A stretch of DNA of 64,000 nt from Marinihelvus sp942491555 (GTDB lineage Bacteria > Pseudomonadota > Gammaproteobacteria > Xanthomonadales > SZUA-36), in contig CALOBN010000003.1 in NCBI GenBank assembly GCA_942491555.1, positions 62,001 through 126,000 of the forward strand, in the 5' to 3' direction. The notes beneath the pieces were generated by a model. The model was given only the letters and a program-made list of their open reading frames with translations. It was not told the DNA's origin and did not search any database. Shown piece after piece: positions 58,991 to 64,000 of the stretch; position 1 is the first letter of the stretch, and each line of letters starts with the position of its first letter. Position numbers and translations under genes: made by a program.

Positions 58991-60403
58991 ATGCTTCCCG
59001 TAGTCTCAATCGTCGGACGTCCTAACGTCGGAAAATCGACGATTTTCAATGCGTTGACCAGAACCCGTGATGCCCTGGTTGCCGATATGCCGGGTGTCAC
59101 ACGAGACCGGCAGTACGGCATTTGCCGGGTTGGCAGAAATCCCTGTGTGCTCGTTGATACCGGCGGCCTGGTCGGCGGCGCCGAGGGAATCGACTACCTC
59201 ACAGCGCAGCAGGTCTTACAGGCCATCGCAGAATCCACCCTGGTGCTGTTTGTGGTCAGCGCCCGTGACGGACTCACCGCAGCGGACGAGGAAGTTGCTG
59301 AAACCCTGCGGCGCGAAAACAAGCCGATCATGCTGGTTGCCAACAAGACTGACGGCACCGACACCGACATTTCCCTGACCGACTTTTCCCGCCTGGGATT
59401 CGGTGATCCGGTTGGAATCTCCGCAGCACATCGCCGGGGACTCGACAGCCTGATGCATGATGTGGCGGAACAACTGCCGCCGCAGTTTGAGGAAGACGAA
59501 GACGGCGAGGAAGATGATGACCGGCGTCGCCTGGCCATTATCGGCCGGCCCAATGTCGGTAAATCCACCCTGGTTAACCGCCTGCTCGGCGAAGAGCGTG
59601 TCATGGCCTTTGATATGCCAGGCACCACCCGCGATACGATTTCAGTCGATCTGGAGCGTGACGGTATCCTTTACGAGCTGATTGATACAGCCGGTGTCCG
59701 GCGCCGTGCCCGTGTCCAGGAGGTGGTGGAAAAATTCAGTGTTATCAAAGCACTGCAAGCCATCGAGCGGGCTCATGTTGTGGTGTTGATGGTTGACGGG
59801 CAGGAAGGCCTGACCGACCAGGACACAACCTTGTTGTCCCACGTGCTCGAACAGGGCCGCGGTCTGGTTATCGCGGTGAACAAGTGGGACGGGCTTGACC
59901 CGGATCACCGTGAGCAGGTCTTGAATACCCTCGATCGCAAGCTCCAGTTTGTACCCTGGGCGCGCAAAGTGCGCATCTCTGCACTGCACGGAACGGGCAT
60001 GGGACACCTGATGAAAGCGGTGAACGAGTCTTTCGAGAGCGCAACCCGGCAATTCTCAACGCCGGAGTTAACGCGGGTGCTGATCCGCGCCTTTGAAGCA
60101 CACCAGCCGCCCATGAGCCAGGGCAGAACAGCGCGGCTGCGCTATGCGCACCAGGGTGGCAAGTTGCCGCCGCGCATTATCATCCATGGTAACCGGGTTG
60201 ATACCGTGCCTGACTCCTACCGGCGCTATCTGGAAAACACCTTTACCAAGGCTTTCAAGCTCGTCGGTACCCCGGTGTTTATTGATTTCCGGGGTGGCGC
60301 GAATCCCTACAAAGATCAGAAAAACAAATTAAGCGAACGGCAGATTCGTAAGCGTCAGCGCCTGAAGCATTTCACCGATAAGAAGAAAGCCAAACGCCGT
60401 TAG
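58991..60403 (+). CDS. der: Ribosome-associated GTPase Der (EngA)
   Basis: Der has two tandem GTPase domains and a KH-like domain and acts in 50S subunit maturation. The first domain has VSIVGRPNVGKSTIF and VADMPGVTRD, and the second LAIIGRPNVGKSTLV and DMPGTTRDTISVD. NKTD and NKWDG are the specificity motifs. A Glu/Asp-rich linker lies at about 160-178. The KH domain ends with PVFIDFRGGANPYK, and a basic tail follows, ending in KKKAKRR. At 470 residues it is full length. Confidence 0.98.
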   Translation: MLPVVSIVGRPNVGKSTIFNALTRTRDALVADMPGVTRDRQYGICRVGRNPCVLVDTGGLVGGAEGIDYLTAQQVLQAIAESTLVLFVVSARDGLTAADEEVAETLRRENKPIMLVANKTDGTDTDISLTDFSRLGFGDPVGISAAHRRGLDSLMHDVAEQLPPQFEEDEDGEEDDDRRRLAIIGRPNVGKSTLVNRLLGEERVMAFDMPGTTRDTISVDLERDGILYELIDTAGVRRRARVQEVVEKFSVIKALQAIERAHVVVLMVDGQEGLTDQDTTLLSHVLEQGRGLVIAVNKWDGLDPDHREQVLNTLDRKLQFVPWARKVRISALHGTGMGHLMKAVNESFESATRQFSTPELTRVLIRAFEAHQPPMSQGRTARLRYAHQGGKLPPRIIIHGNRVDTVPDSYRRYLENTFTKAFKLVGTPVFIDFRGGANPYKDQKNKLSERQIRKRQRLKHFTDKKKAKRR

Positions 60404-60413
60404 GCCCTGCCTG

Positions 60414-60902
60414 TCAAAACACCCAGGACTGAAGCTGTCGTTCGATCTCGTGGGTGAGGGCCGGATCATCCGGTTCAACATCCGAGTGCCAGTGCTCCAC
60501 AAATTCGCCACGACAGTCAAACAGGTACTTGGTGAAATTCCAGCGCGGCATGATGTCCATGCCGTAGGTCTCCAGCAACGACACAAACAGGGGGTGAGCC
60601 CCGAAGCCCATGGTGATGATCTTCTCGGTCAGGGGGAATGACACCTTGTATTGGTCCCAGTAATGTCCGGCGATCGACTGTTCATCACCCGGCTCGCGCC
60701 CATCAAAGTCATTGCAGGGCATGCCGATAATTACCAGGCTGGACTGACGATAATCGCGGTAAATGGCCTGAAGTTTGGCAAGTTGAGGGGCATAACCGCA
60801 CTTCGATGCCGTATTCACGAGCAGTAAGGGTTGTCCCCGCCATCGGTCCAGCGGCATATTGGCGCCACCCACCGAGCGAAACAGGTGCTCGTAAACGTTC
60901 AT
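60414..60902 (-). CDS. Glutathione peroxidase-family thiol peroxidase
   Basis: This 162-residue protein has the Gpx fold. The peroxidatic Cys is in NTASKCGYAPQLAKL (about residue 35) and the Trp-Asn pair is in MPRWNFTKYLFD. In the third motif it reads MPCNDFDGREPGDEQSI; the tetrad Gln (in the usual GxQEPG) is replaced by Arg, which is unusual. It probably reduces hydroperoxides with thioredoxin or glutathione, but the substitution leaves activity open. It converges on der and is divergent from folD. Confidence 0.88.
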   Translation of the reverse strand: MNVYEHLFRSVGGANMPLDRWRGQPLLLVNTASKCGYAPQLAKLQAIYRDYRQSSLVIIGMPCNDFDGREPGDEQSIAGHYWDQYKVSFPLTEKIITMGFGAHPLFVSLLETYGMDIMPRWNFTKYLFDCRGEFVEHWHSDVEPDDPALTHEIERQLQSWVF

Positions 60903-60999
60903 CGTATCCCCGGAACATTACAGTGTTCATTCCAGTGTAGACCACCCATCAGTTTTTCCCAATCCGCTACAATACGCGCCACTGTGTAAGGAGTGTTTG

Positions 61000-61884
61000 A
61001 TGAGCGGAGCATTGATTGACGGCAAGGCGATTGCGGCTACGATTCGCGGTGAAATTCGCGCGGCCGTAAGCAACATGAAAGAGACCTACGGCAAGGTACC
61101 GGGACTGGCCACCGTTCTGGTTGGTGCACGCAAGGATTCCGAGACCTACGTGCGCATGAAAAAGCGCGCTTGCGCCGAGGTGGGTATTGAATCGTTTGCC
61201 CATGAGCTACCGGCAGATGTCAGCGAAGATGAGCTGCTCAGGGTTGTAGCCGGTCTCAATAATGATCCCCGGGTGCACGGCATCCTCGTCCAGTTGCCGC
61301 TGCCGGCGCACATTGATGATGAAACAATTCTTGGTGCGATCAGCCTGGAAAAAGACGTGGATGGCTTTCATCCTTTGAATATTGGTCGTCTGTCCATGAA
61401 GCGTCGCGACCCGTTGTTTGTCCCATGTACCCCCAGGGGCTGTATCGAATTGCTGGACCGGTCGGCCATTGAAATTGAGGGCAGGCATGCGGTGGTTCTC
61501 GGCCGCAGCAATATTGTCGGCCTGCCGGTCGCCATGCTGTTGTTGCACCGCAATGCCACTGTCAGCATCTGTCACTCACGGACGGTTGATCTGCCCGCAC
61601 TGGTCCGCCAGGCTGACATTTTGATTGCCGCTGTTGGTCGCCCGGAGATGGTCAAAGGTGACTGGATCAAGCCCGGCGCTGCGGTCATTGATGTTGGTGT
61701 CAACGCCATCGATGACCCGGCGGATCCACGCGGTTACCGCCTGGTTGGTGATGTCGACTTTAATGCGGCAAAGCAGGTCGCTGGCGCGATAACCCCGGTC
61801 CCGGGTGGAGTAGGGCCCATGACGATCGCGATGCTGTTACAAAACACCAGTGACGCCGCGCAGAGAGATTTTTCCGGCGCCTGA
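61000..61884 (+). CDS. folD: Methylenetetrahydrofolate dehydrogenase / cyclohydrolase
   Basis: FolD interconverts methylene-, methenyl- and formyl-tetrahydrofolate. The 294-residue protein has LATVLVGARKDSETYVRMKKRAC (Tyr and Lys of the active site), GILVQLPLPAHID, KDVDGFHPLNIG, VVLGRSNIVGLPVAMLLL (NADP binding) and AITPVPGGVGPMTIAML. ATG 61000 has AAGGAG seven bases upstream; a TTG three bases earlier is less likely. TACAAT at 60968-60973 may be its -10 element. It could supply the folate used by panB. Confidence 0.97.
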   Translation: MSGALIDGKAIAATIRGEIRAAVSNMKETYGKVPGLATVLVGARKDSETYVRMKKRACAEVGIESFAHELPADVSEDELLRVVAGLNNDPRVHGILVQLPLPAHIDDETILGAISLEKDVDGFHPLNIGRLSMKRRDPLFVPCTPRGCIELLDRSAIEIEGRHAVVLGRSNIVGLPVAMLLLHRNATVSICHSRTVDLPALVRQADILIAAVGRPEMVKGDWIKPGAAVIDVGVNAIDDPADPRGYRLVGDVDFNAAKQVAGAITPVPGGVGPMTIAMLLQNTSDAAQRDFSGA

Positions 61885-61892
61885 ACGACAAA

Positions 61893-61917
61893 GCGGGTGC
61901 GCCTGGAGCGCACCCGC
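61893..61917. terminator. Bidirectional hairpin between folD and fadI
   Basis: GCGGGTGCGC (61893-61902) pairs perfectly with GCGCACCCGC (61908-61917) around five bases. On the minus strand it is followed by TTTGTC, so it suits fadI best; on the plus strand there is no T run. The two genes are convergent. Confidence 0.6.
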
Positions 61918-61968
61918 CTCGTAATACTTCAAGCTGATTGCTGCAAACGCAGAAATCTATATCCGGGG

Positions 61969-63246
61969 CTAGCGTTCGACGATAGCCGCCACGCCCATAC
62001 CCCCGGCCGTGCACACGGAGATCAATCCGCGCCCTTTGCCGCGGTTCTCCAGCAGTTGGCCCAGGGTGCCCAGGATTCGGGCACCGGTTGCCGCAAAGGG
62101 ATGCCCCACGGCGAGACTGCTGCCCATGACATTCATTTTTGAGCGGTCAATGGAGCCCATGGCCTTGTCCAGCCCAAGCCTTTCACGACAGTAGGTTTCT
62201 GACTCCCAGGCTTTCAGGGTGCACAACACCTGGGCCGCAAAAGCCTCATGGATTTCATAGAAGTCAAAATCCTGCAAGGTAAGGCCGGCGCGCGTCAGCA
62301 TTTCGGCAACCGCGACCGTGGGTGCCATCAACAACCCCTCATCATGGACAAAGTCCACGGAGGCCGTGCGCCCGGCAGTCAGGTAGCCCTGGATGGGCAG
62401 GCCGCGCTCTTTGGCCCAGTCTTCTGAGGCCAGTAATACGGAGGCGGCACCATCGGTCAGCGTGGTGCTGTTGCCGGCGGTTAAGGTGGCATCTTCGCCT
62501 TTGCCAAAGACCGTACGCAGGGTGGACAGTTTTTCTACGCTGGAATCGGCGCGAACGTTGTTGTCGCGCGCAACACCGGACCACGGTGTCACGATCTCGT
62601 CAAAAAAGCCCTCGTCCCAGGCCGCTGCCGCTTTCTGGTGACTCTCCACGGCCAGCAGATCCTGGTCAGCGCGGGCAATGTCCCATTCGCGGGCCATACG
62701 CTCGCAATGCTGACCCATGGACAGCATGGTGCGCGTCTCCTTGTTGGACGGTGGAACCGGCTTCAACTCCGCGGGACTGAACCCCTTGAAAACTTTCAGT
62801 TGCGCCGCGGGACCGCGTGCGCGTCCGAGGGCTACCAGCCGTTTGGAGAGCTTCTTGCTGAAGACGATGGGCGGATCGGAGGTCGTGTCGGTACCGGCGG
62901 CAATACCGCTTTCAATCTGACCACTGGCGATTTTGGCGCCAATCGACAGGGCTGCCTGCAAACTCGTACCACAGGCCTGCTGCATGGTGATGCCCGAAGT
63001 CAGAGGACTGAGCGTGGTCGACAAGAGCGCCTCTCGCGCCAGGTTCCAGTCCCGGGGATGCGTCGTTACCGCTCCGGCCACAACCTCGTCGAGTTGCGCA
63101 CCGTGGAGCTTGAAGCGATCGACCGTACCCTGCAATGCCGCGGCCAGCATGTCCATATTGCTACGCTGCGCATAAATGGTATTGGAACGGCAAAAGGGGA
63201 TTCGGCTTCCGCCTATGATGGCTACTTTCCGGATCTCATTGCTCAT
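61969..63246 (-). CDS. fadI: Acetyl-CoA acyltransferase (3-ketoacyl-CoA thiolase), FadI-like
   Basis: This thiolase cleaves 3-ketoacyl-CoA at the end of each beta-oxidation round. The 425-residue protein has the acylated Cys92 in MQQACGTSLQAAL, FDFYEIHEAFAAQVL with the catalytic His, VGHPFAATGARI, and the second Cys in SVCTAGGMGVAAIVER at the very end. The length and N-terminus (VAIIGGSRIPFCRSNT) are like FadI rather than FadA. Its ATG overlaps the fadJ stop (ATGA). Confidence 0.93.
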   Translation of the reverse strand: MSNEIRKVAIIGGSRIPFCRSNTIYAQRSNMDMLAAALQGTVDRFKLHGAQLDEVVAGAVTTHPRDWNLAREALLSTTLSPLTSGITMQQACGTSLQAALSIGAKIASGQIESGIAAGTDTTSDPPIVFSKKLSKRLVALGRARGPAAQLKVFKGFSPAELKPVPPSNKETRTMLSMGQHCERMAREWDIARADQDLLAVESHQKAAAAWDEGFFDEIVTPWSGVARDNNVRADSSVEKLSTLRTVFGKGEDATLTAGNSTTLTDGAASVLLASEDWAKERGLPIQGYLTAGRTASVDFVHDEGLLMAPTVAVAEMLTRAGLTLQDFDFYEIHEAFAAQVLCTLKAWESETYCRERLGLDKAMGSIDRSKMNVMGSSLAVGHPFAATGARILGTLGQLLENRGKGRGLISVCTAGGMGVAAIVER

Positions 63247-64000
63247 GCTTTTTCTCCGTCCTGGGCCGCGTCGTCATTCGAATCTGGTTCCTTCGGAGAC
63301 GACTGCTTTGCATCGGCCTTTTTTGCCGTGCTGCGCTTCTTCGTGGCTTTGGTCTTCTTTTTTGTCGATGATCCGGCCGCCGGTTTTTCAGTTGTCTTCG
63401 GGGTCTGCGCGTCTGCAGTTTTTGGGTCAACAGCCTTGGCTGCGACTGATTCACCTGCCGGGACGGTAGGTTTTTCAATGGCCTCCAGGTAGTGCAGGGG
63501 GCCGCCACGGAACGGCGCAAACCCGGTGCCAAAGATCATGCCGGCGTCCAGGACATCGCCGTCCTCGACAATGCCATCGGCCAGGGCCGACTCGCATTCG
63601 TCAAAATAGGGCTGTAAAAGCCGCCGTGCGATATCATGCAGTTGTTGCGGGGTCGCGGTGCTCTCGCCCTTCTTGGGTTTGCCTTTTTCCCACTCGTAAA
63701 AACCCTCGCCTGTTTTCTTGCCGAGCTTCCCGGCATCCACAAAGTTCTGCAGAAGCTGGCGCTCCGCCTCGGCCTCGTCACCGCCCAGGGTGCCGAGCAC
63801 CTGCAAGCCGATATCAAGACCCACCACGTCGGCCAGTTCAACCGGTCCCATGGGCATGCCAAAGCGGGTGGCCGCCTTGTCCAGATCCTCTGGCGAGATA
63901 CCCTCGATGCGTTGCATCCGGAAGGCCTGCAGCAGGTAAGGAGACAGCACGCGATTGACCAGGAATCCCGGGGAGCTCTTTACCGGGAGTGGAAAGCGTC
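63243..64000 (-). CDS. fadJ: FadJ-like 3-hydroxyacyl-CoA dehydrogenase/enoyl-CoA hydratase, partial, with Lys-rich tail
   Basis: This is the C-terminal part of the beta-oxidation multienzyme; the frame is open to the window edge, so the hydratase half lies outside. Visible are SSPGFLVNRVLSPYLLQA (dehydrogenase), GPVELADVVGLDIGLQVL, GKKTGEGFYEWEKG and a second dehydrogenase C-terminal repeat with GMIFGTGFAPFRGGPLHYLEA. Unlike FadJ or FadB, the protein goes on for about 75 residues of Lys/Ala/Thr/Pro sequence (KKKTKATKKRSTAKKADAK) and then an acidic end. It is translationally coupled to fadI. Confidence 0.92.
   Translation of the reverse strand, partial: RFPLPVKSSPGFLVNRVLSPYLLQAFRMQRIEGISPEDLDKAATRFGMPMGPVELADVVGLDIGLQVLGTLGGDEAEAERQLLQNFVDAGKLGKKTGEGFYEWEKGKPKKGESTATPQQLHDIARRLLQPYFDECESALADGIVEDGDVLDAGMIFGTGFAPFRGGPLHYLEAIEKPTVPAGESVAAKAVDPKTADAQTPKTTEKPAAGSSTKKKTKATKKRSTAKKADAKQSSPKEPDSNDDAAQDGEKA

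Noticed and set aside
62638..63492. 284-codon plus-strand frame across fadI and fadJ
   Set aside because: Antisense to two genes with intact catalytic motifs and normal coupling; composition fits a shadow frame.
1..64000. CRISPR arrays, tRNA or rRNA genes, prophage and intact insertion sequences
   Set aside because: I looked for regularly spaced direct repeats, CCA-ended cloverleaf sequences, rRNA landmarks, integrases and transposases across the intergenic regions and found none I could support.

Overview
The window looks like chromosomal DNA of a free-living, moderately GC-rich gammaproteobacterium. The evidence is gene order: accD-folC-dedD-cvpA-purF, pheA-hisC-aroA-cmk-rpsA-ihfB-lapA-lapB, and ndk-rlmN-pilW-rodZ-hisS-yfgM-bamB-der are all blocks typical of that class. 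Wax-ester and PHA-type storage genes, FadE and a LexA/ImuA/ImuB/DnaE2 set point toward marine or hydrocarbon-associated lineages of the Pseudomonadales/Oceanospirillales kind. I cannot name a genus. I saw no rRNA, tRNA, CRISPR array, prophage or intact insertion sequence.

Layout. 1-5.2 kb: fatty acid, folate, cell-envelope and purine housekeeping genes. 5.2-13.9 kb: a storage-lipid island between purF and pheA, holding a wax ester synthase/DGAT, a TPR protein, a phasin with a Lys/Ala-rich tail, a PhaD-like TetR regulator, an acyl-CoA-binding protein, a two-domain fatty acyl-CoA reductase, a patatin lipase, an unknown protein and a PHA-granule-system protein. 14-20.5 kb: aromatic amino acid synthesis, then cmk, rpsA and ihfB. 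20.6-27.6 kb: lapAB, a very reduced O-antigen locus (WbpL-like and WbpM-like proteins), galU, an esterase and nfuA. 27.6-29.5 kb: two small c-type cytochromes and a 1.2 kb intergenic region holding a candidate small RNA and two copies of a palindromic repeat. 29.5-41.5 kb: error-prone DnaE2 and, about 6 kb away, lexA-imuA-imuB. Both units sit behind identical LexA boxes and are separated by a complete pantothenate-to-CoA operon (panG-like, panB, panC, coaBC, coaX). 41.5-48.3 kb: DUF2207-LemA and MoxR-DUF58-TgpA membrane/protease-like operons and phhB. 48.5-52.2 kb: a second patatin and FadE. 52.5-60.4 kb: the ndk-to-der block, without ispG. 60.4-64 kb: a glutathione peroxidase homologue, folD, and a fadJ-fadI beta-oxidation operon cut by the window end.

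How it works together. The strongest theme is acyl-CoA flux. AccD supplies malonyl-CoA. ACBP, the fatty acyl-CoA reductase and the wax ester synthase could turn acyl-CoA into wax esters or triacylglycerol. The phasin and PHA-type proteins could coat granules, patatins could release fatty acids, and FadE, FadJ and FadI would oxidise them. The pan/coa operon makes the CoA needed. The second theme is SOS mutagenesis.

The most unusual sequence-level signals are a perfect 25-bp inverted repeat carried in frame inside dnaE2, a family of roughly 207-bp palindromic mobile-like elements, a 75-residue histone-like tail on FadJ, and an orphan structured RNA candidate near 28.5 kb.
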